Source of the DNA: Synaphobranchus kaupii
Lineage: Eukaryota; Chordata; Actinopteri; Anguilliformes; Synaphobranchidae
Assembly: GCA_029718625.1 (NCBI GenBank)
Contig: CM056380.1
Coordinates: 12,798,968-12,862,967, forward strand
Reading direction: 5' to 3'
DNA length: 64,000 nt
This document shows, piece by piece, positions 1 through 12,740 of the stretch; the stretch's first letter is position 1, and each line of letters starts with the position of its first letter. The notes under the pieces were generated by a model. The model had not been told where the DNA came from. It worked only from the letters and a program-made list of their open reading frames with translations, and did not search any database. A program made the position numbers and the translations under genes.

Positions 1-3000
1 TTATAAACATGTGCCCCCACAAGACTATAAACATGTACCCCCACAAGACTATAGACATGTGCTCCCTCAAGACTACAGACATGTGCACCCACAAGACTAT
101 AAACATGTGCTCCCTCAAGAATATAAACATGTGCCCCCACAAGACTATAAACATGTGCTCCCTCAAGACTATAAACATGTGCCCCCACAAGACTATAAAC
201 ATGTGCCCCCACAAGACTATAAACATCTGACCCCACAAGACTATAAACATCTGACCCCACAAGACTATAAACATGTGCCCCCACAAGACTATAAACATGT
301 GCCCCCACAAGACTATAAACATCTGACCCCACAAGACTATAAACATCTGACCCTACAAGACTATAAACATGTGCCCCCACAGGACTATAAACATGTACCC
401 CCACAAGACTATAGACATGTGCTCCCTCAAGACTACAGACATGTGCCCCCACAAGACTATAAACATGTGCTCCCTCAAGACTATAAACATATGTCCCCAC
501 AAGACTATAAACATGTGCCCCCACAAGACTATAAACATCTGACCCCACAAGACTATAAACATGTGCCCCCACAGGACTATAAACATGTGCTCCCTCAAGA
601 CTATAAACATGTGCCCCCACAAGACTATAAACATGTGCCCCCACAAGACTATAAACATGTGCTCCCTCAAGACTATAAACATGTGCTCCCTCAAGACTAT
701 AAACATGTGCCCCCACAAGACTATAAACATGTGCTCCCTCAAGACTATAAACATGTGCCCCCTCAAGACTAGACATGTGCTCCCTCAAGACTACAGACAT
801 GTGCCCCCACAAAATTATTATACATATGCCCCCACAAGACTATAAACATGTGCCCCCACAAGACTATAGACATATGCTCCCTCAAGACTACAGACATGTG
901 CCCCCACAAGATTATAAACATGTGCCCCCACAAGACTATAAACATGTGCCCCCACAAGACTATAAACATGTGCTCCCTCAATACTATAAACATATGTCCC
1001 CACAAGACTATAAACATGTGCCCCCACAAGACTATAAACATCTGACCCCACAAGACTATAAACATCTGACCCCACAAGACTATAAACATGTGCCCCCACA
1101 AGACTATAGACATGTGTTCCCTCAAGACTACAGACATGTGCCCCAACAAGACTATAAACGTGCCCCCACAAGACTATAAACATGTGCCCCCTCAAGACTA
1201 TAAACATCTGACCCCACAATACTATAAACATGTGCCCCCACAAGACTATAGACATGTGCTCCCTCAAGACTACAGACATGTGCCCCCACAAGATTATAAA
1301 CATGTGCCCCCACAAGACTATAAACATGTGCTCCCTCAAGTCTATAAACATGTGCTCCCTCAAGACTATAAACATGTGCCCCCACAAGACTATAAACAAG
1401 TGATCCCTCAAGTCTATAAACATATGCTCACTCAAGACTATAAACATGTGCTCCCACAAGGCTATAAACATGTACTCCTTCAAGACTATAAACATCTGAC
1501 CCCACAGGACTATAAACATGTGCTCCCACAAGACTATAAACATGTGCTCCCTCAAAACTATAAACATGTGTCCCCACAAGACTATAAACATGTGTCCCCA
1601 CAAGACTATCAACATGTGCCCCCACAAGACTATAAACATCTGACCCCACAAGACTATAAACATGTGTCCCCACAAGACTATAAACATGTGCCCCCTCAAG
1701 ACTATAGACATGTGCCCCCACAAGATTATAAACATGTGCCCCCACAAGACTATAAACATGTGCTCCCTCAAGTCTATAAACATGTGCTCCCTCAAGACTA
1801 TAAACATGTGTCCCCACAAGACTATAAACATGTGACCCCACAAGACTATAAACATGTGCTCGCTCAAGACTATAAACATGTGCTCCCTCAAGACTATAAA
1901 CATGTGCTCCCTCAAGACTACAGACATGTGCCCCCACAAGACTATAAACATGTGCTCCCTCAAGACTACAGACATGTGCCCCCACAAGACTATAAACATG
2001 TGCCCCCACAAGACTATAAACATCTGACCCCACAAGACTATAAACATGTGCCCCCACAAGACTATAAACATGTGCCCCCCTCAAGACTATAGACATGTGC
2101 CCCCACAAGATTATAAACATGTGTCCCCACAAGACTATAAACATGTGCCCCCACAAGACTATAAACATGTGCTCCCTCAAGAGTATAAACATGTGCTCCC
2201 TCAAGACTATAAACATGTGCTCCCTCAAGACTATACACATGTGCTCCCTCAAGACTACAGACATGTGCCCCCACAAGACTATAAACATGTGCTCCCTCAA
2301 GACTATAAACATGTGCCCCCACAAGACTATAAACATGTGCTCCCTCAAGACTATAAACATGTGCCCCCACAAGACTATAAACACCTGACCCCACAAGACT
2401 ATAAACATGTGCCCCCACAAGACTATAAACATGTGCTCCCTCAAGAGTATAAACATGTGCTCCCTCAAGACTATACACATGTGCTCCCTCAAGACTACAG
2501 ACATGTGCCCCCACAAGACTATAAACATGTGCTCCCTCAAGACTATAAACATGTGCCCCCACAAGACTATAAACATGTGCTCCCTCAAGACTATAAACAT
2601 GTGCCCCCACAAGACTATAAACACCTGACCCCACAAGACTATAAACATGTGCCCCCACAGGACTATAAACATGTGCTCCCACAAGACTATAAACATGTGC
2701 CCCCTCTAGACTATAGACATGTGCCCCCACAAGACTATAAATATGTGCTCCCTCAAGTCTATAAACATGTGCTCCCTCAAGACTATAAACATGTGCCCCC
2801 ACAAGACTATAAACATGTGCTCCCTCAAGACTACAGACATGTGCTCCCTCAAGACTACAGACATGTGCCCCCACAAGATTATAAACATGTGTCCCCACAA
2901 GACTATAAACATGTGCTCCCTCAAGACTATAAACATGTGTCCCTACAAGACTATAAACATCTGACCCCACAAGACTATAAACATGTGACCCCACAAGACT

Positions 3001-3054
3001 ATAAACATGTGACCACACAAGACTATAAACATGTGCCCCCACAGTACTATGAAT
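1..3054. repeat. 24-bp minisatellite, about 127 units, truncated by window start
   Basis: The unit is 24 bp, typically GTGCCCCCACAAGACT followed by ATAAACAT. The common variant has GTGCTCCCTCAAGACT, and a rarer one has CTGACCCCACAAGACT. The unit length is a multiple of three and contains no stop in several frames, so long open frames run through it on both strands (an eight-residue PPQDYKHV repeat on plus, a hydrophobic MFIVLWGH repeat on minus). I read these as by-products of the repeat: the plus frame is broken at about 770 and 1160 by small indels, and there is no start context, splice signal or unique coding flank. Units from about 2165 to 2640 include a block duplication. The array ends at about 3054 in unique sequence. 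The left boundary is not seen. Confidence 0.95.
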
Positions 3055-4985
3055 GTGCACCTCAAGAAACCTCCAGGTTTTGTGGCATTCCTCTTTCTGA
3101 GCATAGCTTGCCGGCGCATTTGTTAACTGCGCTCACATCTTTTCAACAGGGCCTAAAGGCTGAAAAACGTGGCATCGCCTTCTTGTCCTTCAGTAGCCCT
3201 GTATGGGTTTCCTCCAGGTGTATAAAAATTCTACACAGGGTACAGAAGTCATTGACCTCTGCCCCTCATAGTGCCCCAGTGGTCCCACAGGTACCAGATC
3301 CCAATGTGGTCATTAAATTCTGACTGTGACCTTTCGGCCCGAGAGCCCTTTTTACTTCTGTTTCACCAAAGCGCTCGATTAATTAAACATATCTTCAAGA
3401 CTGAGTCACCCCAATGAATCACATGAGAAGAAATACAGACATTTTATTCCATCCAGCAAAAAGTGGTGTTAATTTCAGAGATTATATGAGCTAACTTTTT
3501 AGCTGACCTCACAGCCAGAAGAATTCTAATCAGAATGTTTTGCATGAAGAACTTGGGTGGAAAAAGCCTAGTTTGCTGTTGCTTCACTAGGTTCGATCAA
3601 GTTTGCTCGTGTTAAAATAATAGAATCAATTAAAAACGTTCAACTGAAATGCCTAAACACACATCTAAACGTTGGGAACTGCTGAGGTAAATCTAGGAAC
3701 TAAGGCCAAGCACATAACACAATGCTACATATTAATGATGTGTATTATCTACCCTACTAGTTTACAGATAAACATAAAAGATAACAACATAAAAGGCATA
3801 TTAAAATGTGAACATAATGTGAGGGTTATTATTGCTGCATCAAGTCGGTACGCAAACTGGCGGGTTTGTCGTCACATGCAGAGTGATCTCAATCAGGCCT
3901 CCCCAGGACAATTTTCATCATAGTTTTTAGCTGTAAAACTGCCGTGAAACCGTACTACATTTTCTTTGTGTTTACCAGACTATTCAAATGATATTACACA
4001 TGCTCTCCGCCTCGATTACGCTTCACCTGGTGATGCACTTGTGATGATCCCCAGCCCATGGGTCCATCCCAGCCAACCAAACCTGTAGAAAAGCCGAAGT
4101 AACAAATGCAGTTAGATCTTATCAACACGCAGTACAATGTCTGGTCTTAATTTCATTCTAACAGAGTACATACAGTTTGCGTCCAAAGCGGACCATATGT
4201 ACTCTGTAAGAGTTGATTTAATACCAAACATTTTACTTTGTATCAAGCTCCGATGCAAAAAGGCAAGGCATTGCACCAGTGTGAATCATTTTACATTCAA
4301 AAGGAGCCTAAATATGATCAAAATTAGACAAAGGAATATGTCTCTACACTAAACATAAAGAATAAAGTGTTTGACAAAAATAATTAAAATGTAGTGAAAT
4401 AATAAGATTCCCCCAACAAAACTATTTTTTTATTTTGAGTTTATTCAAGGGATGAAAAATTCATGACCATTTGGTATTCGTGCAAAAACATTGCAGAGTT
4501 TATGAGCAGCACCCACTTATTATGGTTATACAGTAGGCGTGCTCAGATGCCTGGAACAGAAAAAAAACACACAAATAATCCACCAAAAAGAGGAGTAGGT
4601 CTGGAAAACATGTTGATCTAATGTCCATACATATATTTAAACAGACATCTTAGACAACATGACAAATGTAGAGACGGTCACTCTCTCCCTCTCTCAACAA
4701 AAAAGTTGTGTGTGATCGCTTGTCTGTCCCTGTGTATTCAACACTCGTGTATGCTGTGTCACAGTGCTGGGGGAGATAACCACGTCAGGTGGCAAATTGG
4801 CAAACAGCAGGAAACATTTGGTTTACCACCGCTGTTAAGTTCTACTAGCAGTTAAAACAGAACTGAAGTTAACAAAATAGGAATTTGTGAAAACACTCGG
4901 CACAGTTATCAAAAGGAATCAGAAACCAGGAAACCAAAACAAACTGGTAATAAATGTTTCCTGGAACTCGCAGGTTACAAAAATG
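3055..4985. other. Unique non-coding DNA
   Basis: AT-rich single-copy sequence with no open frame that resembles a protein, no recognisable RNA gene and no clear repeat. The plus frame leaving the 24-bp array continues open to 3323, but that tail matches nothing I recognise. Confidence 0.6.
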
Positions 4986-5142
4986 AACTGACATATTTTT
5001 GCATCATATTTATTGTTTTCTTTTTCTTTTATTCTTATTTGTTATTTACTTTTATATTAATTTATCTTGGTATTTTAAGCCTGTTCAGCAACTGTGGTTG
5101 TTTTAAATGTGCTATACAAATAAATTTTGACTTGACTTGACA
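4986..5142 (+). mobile_element. L2-type LINE/SINE 3' tail fragment
   Basis: An AT-rich stretch ends in GCTATACAAATAAATTTTGA followed by CTTGACTTGAC. That ending is typical of the 3' tails of fish L2-like LINEs and the SINEs that share them. No coding part is visible upstream, so this is a short 5'-truncated fragment. The left boundary is uncertain. Confidence 0.5.
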
Positions 5143-5330
5143 CAGCAGCCATGTTATTACATGGGAATCCAAACTGCAACCTTTCGGCTACCAGCCCAGT
5201 GCCTTGCCCAAAATACTACATCGCCAACTCCTTTTGTGCCACCCAACTGGTGTGGACGCAAACAGGCTTACCGAAAACCACAAAACTACAAAACCGAGAA
5301 GAGGCAACAAATATTCTGTTTTCGCAGGAA
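5143..5330 (-). mobile_element. Possible tRNA-related SINE fragment
   Basis: On the minus strand, a stretch around 5170-5215 reads GGTAGCCGAAAGGTTGCAG followed by a degenerate box-B-like TTTGGATTCCC. This resembles the tRNA head of the SINEs at 17.4 and 18.9 kb. The tail is not recognisable. It could equally be a decayed tRNA pseudogene. Confidence 0.3.
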
Positions 5331-5381
5331 TAAATTAGCAACTGTACTAGCGCCCAGAAGCGTTTGCAGTACCATTGACAT

Positions 5382-6236
5382 AAAACTAGGGCACAATACG
5401 TTACTGAAACATGAGTCCCAACATGAGATATTACAAGCAAACTAGGGCACAATACGTTACTGAAACATGAGTCCCAACGTGAGACACTACAAGCAAACTA
5501 GGGCACAATACGTTACTGAAACATGAGTCCCAACATAAGTCCCAGTACAAGCAAATTAGGGCACAATACGTTACTGAAACATGAGTCCCAACATGAGACA
5601 CTACAAGCAAACTAGGGCACAATACGTTACTGAAACATGAGTCCCAACATAAGTCCCATTACAAGCAAACTAGGGCACAATACATTACTGAAACATGAGT
5701 CCCAACATGAGACATTACAGGCAAACTAGGGCACAATACGTTACTGAAACATGAGTCCCAACATAAGTCCCATTACAAGCAAACTAGGGCACAATACATT
5801 ACTGAAACATGAGTCCCAACATGAGACATTACAGGCAAACTAGGGCACAATACGTTACTGAAACATGAGTCCCAACATAAGTCCCATTACAAGCAAACTA
5901 GGGCACAATACGTTACTGAAACATGAGTCCCAACATGAGTCCCATTACAAGCAAACTAGGGCACAATACGTTACTGAAACATGAGTCCCAACATGAGTCC
6001 CATTACAAGCAAACTAGGGCACAATACGTTACTGAAACATGAGTCCCAACATGAGACACTACAAGCAAACTAGGGCACAATACGTTACTGAAACATGAGT
6101 CCCAACATGAGACACTACAAGCAAACTAGGGCACAATACGTTACTGAAACATGAGTCCCAACATGAGACACTACAAGCAAACTAGGGCACAATATGTTAC
6201 TGAAACATGAGTCCCAACATGAGACATTACAAGCAA
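5382..6236. repeat. 56/58-bp minisatellite, 15 units
   Basis: Fifteen copies each contain CTAGGGCACAATACGTTACT and then GAAACATGAGTCCCAACAT. Two unit lengths occur. The 56-bp form ends GAGACAYTACAAG; the 58-bp form ends (A/G)AGTCCCATTACAAG. Copies are nearly identical apart from this ending and rare substitutions (ATACATT for ATACGTT). Because the unit is not a multiple of three, the short minus-strand open frames here are fortuitous. Confidence 0.95.
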
Positions 6237-7917
6237 CCGTGAGGCATCACCTCTGTCCTCTCTCATTTTTCTACAAAATGATATCATGCCTGGAGGTGGC
6301 CTAACAGCAGTTGTCAGACTTCGTTACCCATGATGCTCAGCCACCGCCGTTGGGAGGGCGGTGTCAGAAGAAGCGTTGTGAGCATTAGCACAGCACTAAT
6401 GGACAGTGAACAGTAAAGCAGTGGAATCAAAACTGGTGAGAGTACATTTTTAACTACATTAAACAGACTAATAATGTCACCTGTAAAAATAATATTTATA
6501 TAATCATGTTTAATGTACAATTTGGGTTATCATAATATCAAGGTTATCATAACATTTTAATTTTACAGCATCATGTCAGTAGCCTGGGAGTCAGATTACA
6601 TAAAATAAATAATAATAACTGAATAAAGTCCTGACTTATGTCAAGTGTTTACCACATCAAGACTGCCAGTTGAGTCACCGTGGACACAGTCGGGAGCACA
6701 TTATTATGGAGTCTGGTCCAAATGAATATATGCAAATATGTTTTGAAAGAAACAATGCTCAACTGTACAGAAAAGCAGAATTATTCATATATCTCTGAGT
6801 CAGACTCCTGTTCTTGACTGTAAAAGTACTGACACCTGAAGGATACAGCTTTCAAAAAACAAAAAAGAGAATTCCACTTCGGCATCTAGACCTGAATTCA
6901 GCATTTGTCTTTCACTAGAAGTTACAAATATGCACAAGTGTTGGGTTTGTCTTTGCCGACAGGGATTTTCCCATACAACTTATTTGCCAGCCTTGGAATA
7001 ATTTATCCTTCTCCAGGGAAATCTGTGCTTCCCCGGAGGTACCGGGGTAATTATTAACCACATTTATTATGAGTGAGACGTTCTGAGGATTCTCAGTTCC
7101 CACTACAGATGAAACATGATTAATATTCTGTTATTCTATTGGCAGAGAAGTGTTTGCAGGAATACATGTTCAACATTTTCTTTTAGTCTGGAGTTCAAAA
7201 ACATTTAGCTAAGTTCCTTTTTTTAACAAGCAAAAAAGCATGGATCAAACATACATGGATCAAAAATTGTGAAGGATAAAATTTAAAAAAATCTAATTCG
7301 AACATCGCACTATCATAATTATTGGTTAGATCAGCATCGACAATTAACACATACCCTACTTGCAAACACTCTTAATACAGTAGGCAACATGTTACAAGGA
7401 AAAGCTATCAGTTGATTTGTGACACAGTGGTAACATTGCTGTAGATGCACTCAAATATGAATTATGATGCATTATCAAACACAAACAATAAAAAGCCTTT
7501 TAATGCTGCTGTGTATGTGTGCAGGAAAACAAACTGATAGCCCATTATGTAAAAATGGGTTATTTTATATAGAGCTAGCTAATGGATGTGTGTAAACCAT
7601 ACAACATTATCCAAATGCCTTCCTTAAAATCACTGCTTATCATCCTCTGATGAAAACGCCACACATAATCCGAAAGAAAGGGGTAGAAGCGATCAAACAG
7701 AATATCAATCTTTCGTCATTATCTCATTTGACACAAGGGTAAGTGGTGGAGCACAGAGTAGCCTGGGTCGGGAGTGTCTTTAAATTGAATGATTGCTTTT
7801 GCCTGAATCGCGTTTGTCGCCCGTTTCATGTTTCCCATTTTGATGTTTTACCTGCTTGTCTGAGTTTGCCTATGTTGCACTTTCAATTATTGTGCTCAAT
7901 TCATATTTGGGTATTTT
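6237..7917. other. Unique non-coding DNA
   Basis: No gene, RNA or recognisable mobile element seen. Composition is AT-rich, with short open frames only. Confidence 0.55.
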
Positions 7918-8925
7918 ATATGAGAACATAAGAATACATAATAAGGAGAACAGGCATTCACAGTCCATCTAGAATAGAAGAACATAAGAATACATAATGA
8001 GGATAGCAAGGCATTCAACACATCTAGGCTCCTCATTCACTCAAAAAAAAAAATCTCCTTAAGATTAAGTTTCTCTAGCATTTCCTTGTTACTTTCACAT
8101 TTCATACCAGGAACCAGTTTAGATGCCTTTCTTTGTACTTTCTTCAAAGAGCTTCTACATTTTTCTTTCAGTATGGTACCAAAATAGCACACGGTATTCA
8201 AGTTATAGTCTGACAAAGACATTTTATAATATAATGGAACCTCCTGCCATTCATATGCAGTAATTTCACTACATGTCCCAGCATCCTGCAAGTCTTTATC
8301 CCTGCTAAAGCACAATGACTCGATCAGTGGTCCCCCAACCCTGTTCCTGGAGATGTACTGTCCCGTAGGTTTTCATTTCAACCCCGAATTTGGCAAACAT
8401 GATTCTACCAATTAGCAGCTCAATGAGATCTCTAGCTGTTGAATGAGGTGTGCCTTGTTAGGGTTGGAGTGAAAACCTACAGGACGGTAGATCTCTAGCT
8501 GTTGAATGAGGTGTGCCTTGTTAGGGTTGGAGTGAAAACCAGGACTGGGGGCCACTGGACTAGATCAATTACTCCTCCCAGGTTTCTTTCAAATGCATTC
8601 CAACTTTGTTCCTCCCATAACATACTCCTGTCTCAAGTCTTTATTTCTCAAATGCAGAACTGTACAGTTAAGGATAAGTTGTTATTACTTTACTGTTATC
8701 GTTTGCTCCCATTCCTGGATTGTGTTTAAATCGTCTAGGATTAGACCTACTTTAGCTGATTAAACGTTTTTCTAACCCCCAAGTTTTGTATCACCTGCAA
8801 ATTTAAATAACTTGTTACTTATGTCCCAGTGATCATACTGAAAAGTAAGTTATGTAAATAAAGAAAAGCAGAGGTCCCAACACCAATCCAATACATTTTG
8901 GGCTTGATTTACTAAGACTTTTAGC
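7918..8925 (-). mobile_element. CR1-type LINE reverse-transcriptase relic, split by a MITE
   Basis: Read on the minus strand, about 8885-8825 gives VLGPLLFFIYI and about 8806-8778 gives KFAGDTKLG. These are decayed versions of the CR1 reverse-transcriptase blocks SVLGPLLFLIYI and KFADDTKLG. One aspartate of the catalytic pair has become glycine, so the copy is dead. Further along, 8316-8040 gives LKKVQRKASKLVPGM and LEKLNL, matching the CR1 C-terminal region (LEKVQRRATK...LKRLNL). A 233-bp hAT-type MITE (8325-8557) interrupts the two halves. The 3' end (8036-7918) is duplicated: two copies of AGAACATAAGAATACATAAT about 60 bp apart. Stops and frameshifts are scattered through it. The family call is inferred from these motifs. 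Confidence 0.75.
8325..8557. mobile_element. hAT-type palindromic MITE with near-perfect 8-bp TSD
   Basis: The element begins CAGTGGTCCCCCAACCCTG and ends CAGGACTGGGGGCCACTG, which are inverted repeats of each other. It is flanked by GACTCGAT (8317-8324) and GACTAGAT (8558-8565), an 8-bp target duplication with one mismatch, as expected for hAT transposition. Subterminal arms (TAGGTTTTCATTTCAACCC and GGGTTGGAGTGAAAACC) are also inverted. A 52-bp segment starting AGATCTCTAGCTG is duplicated at 8426 and 8489, so the element carries an internal 63-bp-period duplication. It lies within the CR1 relic. A related copy lies at 51233-51422. Confidence 0.8.
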
Positions 8926-11900
8926 GTGTGCAAAAATGATTGTTCATGGTATTTGTTTTGCACCAATCATTGGTTGTGTTATTAGTTTTGTGTGTGCTAA
9001 AAGGTTTTGCAGTACATCAGTAAATTTATTAAAGTTCTTAGTAAATCAGGCCCTTTGTGTCTTGTTTTAGAAGAAGGCACATTCCATGGGTCAACAGAGG
9101 GGAGTAGTCAGATGGAGAGAAGGTATCGGGTATCGGACAGGCGGCATCAGCGATGATAAGGGAGAGAAAGAGAGAGAGAGATCCTTTCTTCCCACCGAAG
9201 AACAGGCCACTGTGGAGGCGTGGAATACACACTAAGTACGCTGCCCTACTTAATTACTGGGCAGTCAGTACTTACAGTCAGTACTTACTTACTGGCAGTC
9301 AGAAGTACAGTATTGATTCACTGATGTACACAAGCAGTGTAAGACTGTATCATTCAAAGAGGACACTGCATACATCAGGCAAAATGAGTAGCCGGACAAG
9401 GAGATGAATGGTTAGGTCATCAACCATTAGTCCAATAATATTAATTAGACAATAGCCTCAACATGACTGCTGGTCCAAGCAGCCATTAATCCACTGACGA
9501 ATTGACGGCCCGTTTTGCTTGAACGTTAATGTTTTTAATGATGCCTGCCATCTGAAGGAGGCATCTGCTAAAACTTGCCGCAGTCTTTAATCACCCTTAA
9601 ACATCAGGGTACAGATTGCCAATAAATCACAGAAACACTAAGTAGTCACGTTGTGTACCCTAAACCAACATTTTTAATTCTAACTCCTACTGCTAAGATT
9701 TAGAGGTTTACAACTGGAAACAACTACTTACATTTGTTGCAAAAATATTAATAATAATAATAATAATTGTGAAGTAATTGTAAAATTGTAAAGTTTAGGG
9801 AGCCCAACAATTTCCTTGGATCAAAGTTCACTGAAATTTAAACTTTTCCGGGTTCCTGGATTTTCAGAGCTTCTCATATGAATAAAATCTTTATCAGCAA
9901 AATATTCATTATTACAAGTTAACGGCTGGTTTGATTGAATCTAGCCAAGTTTGCACTTTTTTTTTTTTGTTTGAATCCAGACCTTCAAAACTCATTGTAC
10001 CCAAATAGCCTTAGCACCAGAGTAATTTTGTCTCTGAGGCGATGCCTTATTTTCACATGCGTCAGAAGTAAGATATTATTCCGACCTGCATCACCCTCTG
10101 GGTGCCGCATAACCTTGCCTTTGCAGATGAATGGAACAGTACCTGTCAAGGCCCCACGGGGACACAGACTCGACTCTTTCTTCCTGTTAGGCATTAGGCC
10201 AAACTCCCTGGCATCAAGCCACGGGTCCCATTTAAAGGCACACAGCACCCTCCAGTACTCAGGAAGGTATGAGAACCAGCGGATGCCTGGAACCGCATGA
10301 TAATCAGTGAATGCCTGGAACGAATCAACACTCATGCTGAACTCCATTTGACCAATCAGGTTTGGGGTCAATTCGATTTCAATTAATTCAATTCAGGAAA
10401 CAAATTGAAACTCCGTTCATTAATTGAGAAATCCCCACAGAACGCCATTTGCATTTTTTCAATTCATGAACCGATTTTCGATTCATTTTCTGGAAAGACG
10501 GATTTAAAATGGAATCGACCCCACCCCTGTGTAATGTTGTTTTCTGGTGGAATTCCCCTCCAACTCCTTATGACTTCATTAAACTGGAGCAGAGCGGGGA
10601 GGATGGGATTATTCTGTACTTGTTGCGATGAGGCCGTCACTTGTATGATCATTATTCAAACTCGATTTATATAAAAGGCCTTTGAGTGGGGAATCTATGA
10701 TGCATGTGCCCGGTGCAGTCAACACAAACAGAGCAGCGGAACAGTGATATTCTCCCGGACCCGTACGACTGGAGGGCCATTTACTGGCTGTGAGGAGTCC
10801 GTCTGGGAACGAGATTCAGGTGCGGCGTGACTAGAACAGGATGAGTCACCGAGCAGCCCCTAAACCTGCCTTTAATCTTCTTCTGTGAAACCACTCCAGC
10901 GTTGGAATACATTAATTTATTCCCAGGTGCACTGCATGAACTGAGTGGGGCGGTTGTACCATGCTTCTGGTTTATTCTGGTGGTCCAAACGGAAAAAAAA
11001 AAAGACAAGCCTGGGCCTTCGCCTTGCAGCGTTCATCGTTTGGGAGGCGGGCCACAGAGAGGGGGGGGTTCAATGTTTCCAAGAATGTTTCCGGCAGCTT
11101 CTGAGAAGACCTCAACATCTTAAACTGAAGTAAAAGAAACAGTGAAAGGAAGCATTTGACTGTGATGAATCTGAAGCTGTGTTGATAAATTCCAACCATG
11201 AATGTCATGGGGGGAAAAAAATGGATATTTAAAAACAATATACTATGCTGTTCCTATTTCTGAACATAAGTTCTAAAACTGTTTGAGAGCTTTTTGACGG
11301 TCTTTGGGTTAGGGAATTTGTGTCATTACCTCAAACTCTCTCAACCGGCCTCTCGTGTGTAGTCACAGTTGAATAAAAATGGTTTCTTATGAAATAAATG
11401 AGTTATGAAATTGGATCTATTACAAGTGGGGTGATCGTTAACGGTCATCATTTATTAATTTGATTTAACTGCGTACTTCTGAAAATGCAGAACGATAACT
11501 AAATTAAATTTTATGATTTAATTTATCTAAGAGAAAAAAACTAGAGTGCTCATAGCTTCTATTCTGGAACATTTATTGTGAATGAACAAAGACAACCAGC
11601 AATAAAAAGTGAAAGATTGCAATTCTGCCACTTTATTCTTAAAATGATCAGTGTACTATTTCCATAATTAAAAATCTGCATTCAAAGCTGTAGCATGGCA
11701 GTTAGTTCATGTTGTGAAACATAATTTCTGTATTGATGGTCATAAATATAATTATAGGATTTGCTATGTTTAGTTTAAAACAATGTATTTTCAGACAGAG
11801 AAGTGTTCTCTGAGCCTTGTGCAAACTGTTGAAATAAAGTGTGTTGGAACACCATTTCTATGACCACTGTAGCCTGAGAAACTCCAGTGGTGGATTTTTG

Positions 11901-12424
11901 AGAAGTAATTAATGGTGTCAGCCAAGCCTGTGTTATGTAACACTCATTTTGACCTCAAATGCTTAAATCAAACTCCAGTTCTGGTGCATCGAGCCAATTA
12001 TGTAGTTGCCGATGAAACTCACAAGCTTCTATAATACGCCCCAGCATTATTTTCTATGGATAAACTACTGTTAGGACTTGGACTGAAACATTTTTCATTT
12101 AAGTGGAGTGTTTTTTTACATGAAAAAAAATGTCATAAAATTGGCGCTTCAACACACAATTATCAGGAAATTCAACTACAAAGTACATTAGGTGGCCCTG
12201 TTTTGTCCAACATACACTATTGGGGATTAGATTTGGTACATTTTTTATGAGCTAAAATGAGTGATGTAGTAACTTTTACACTTAAAATAGGAACATATCC
12301 AAACAAATTCACACAGACACACACATACACACAACCACATGTTTGCATGTACAGTAATCTCACTTGTTTAATAAGATGCACAAAACGTTGCCATCAACTA
12401 TGCTTGAGAATACTTTATTAAATT
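8926..12424. other. Unique non-coding DNA
   Basis: No gene seen. Open frames of about 120 residues overlap on both strands at 9935-10371, but neither resembles a known protein. The stretch at about 9480-9600 is less AT-rich and low in simple repeats, with several TTAAT/ATTA motifs, and could be a conserved non-coding element. I cannot test that without other genomes. Confidence 0.5.
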
Positions 12425-12740
12425 TTCTGATCTTGCTCCAGTTGATCTGATCCCACTTGAGTAGATTTGATCCCACCAGAGTATATCTGATCCTACTAAA
12501 GTGGGGTGGATCTGATCCCACTAGAGTAGACCGGATCCTGCTCGACTGGATTCTGATCCCGCTAGAGTGGATTCTGATCCTGCTAGGGTGGATTCCCTAT
12601 GGAAAAAGAATATGCTGCAGTATATTGTAAATATATCAAAATTATCATCACAATATATTTAAAATATACTGCAGTAGATTTCATTTCCATAAGGGTTCTG
12701 ATCCCGCTAGGGAGTAGATTTGTTCCTGTAAAATGGATCC
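12425..12740. repeat. Degenerate GATCC-rich tandem repeat
   Basis: Imperfect copies of a 20-24-bp unit of the type TCTGATCCCACTAGAGTGGAT recur from 12425 to 12596 and again at 12693-12740. A palindromic insertion at 12597-12692 splits the array. Unit length and sequence vary more than in the other arrays here, suggesting an older repeat. Confidence 0.7.
12597..12692. mobile_element. Short palindromic insertion (MITE-like)
   Basis: The left arm (about 12599-12637) contains TATGGAAAAAGAATATGCTG and then CAGTATATTGTAAATATAT. The right arm (about 12652-12691) is its imperfect reverse complement, ending GATTTCATTTCCATA. The loop is about 14 bp. It lies inside the GATCC-rich array, so it is most simply an insertion. 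I could not define a target duplication. Confidence 0.6.

Noticed and set aside
1..3054. CRISPR array
   Set aside because: Repeats are contiguous with no unique spacers, and the sequence is vertebrate. The same applies to the other arrays.
11..3323. Long PPQDYKHV-repeat protein
   Set aside because: The frame exists only because the unit is 24 bp with no stop. Other frames on both strands are equally open, indels break it twice, and no start context or splice structure is visible.
9935..10371. Overlapping 121- and 128-residue frames on opposite strands
   Set aside because: No recognisable domain, no splice or promoter context, and both strands open equally.
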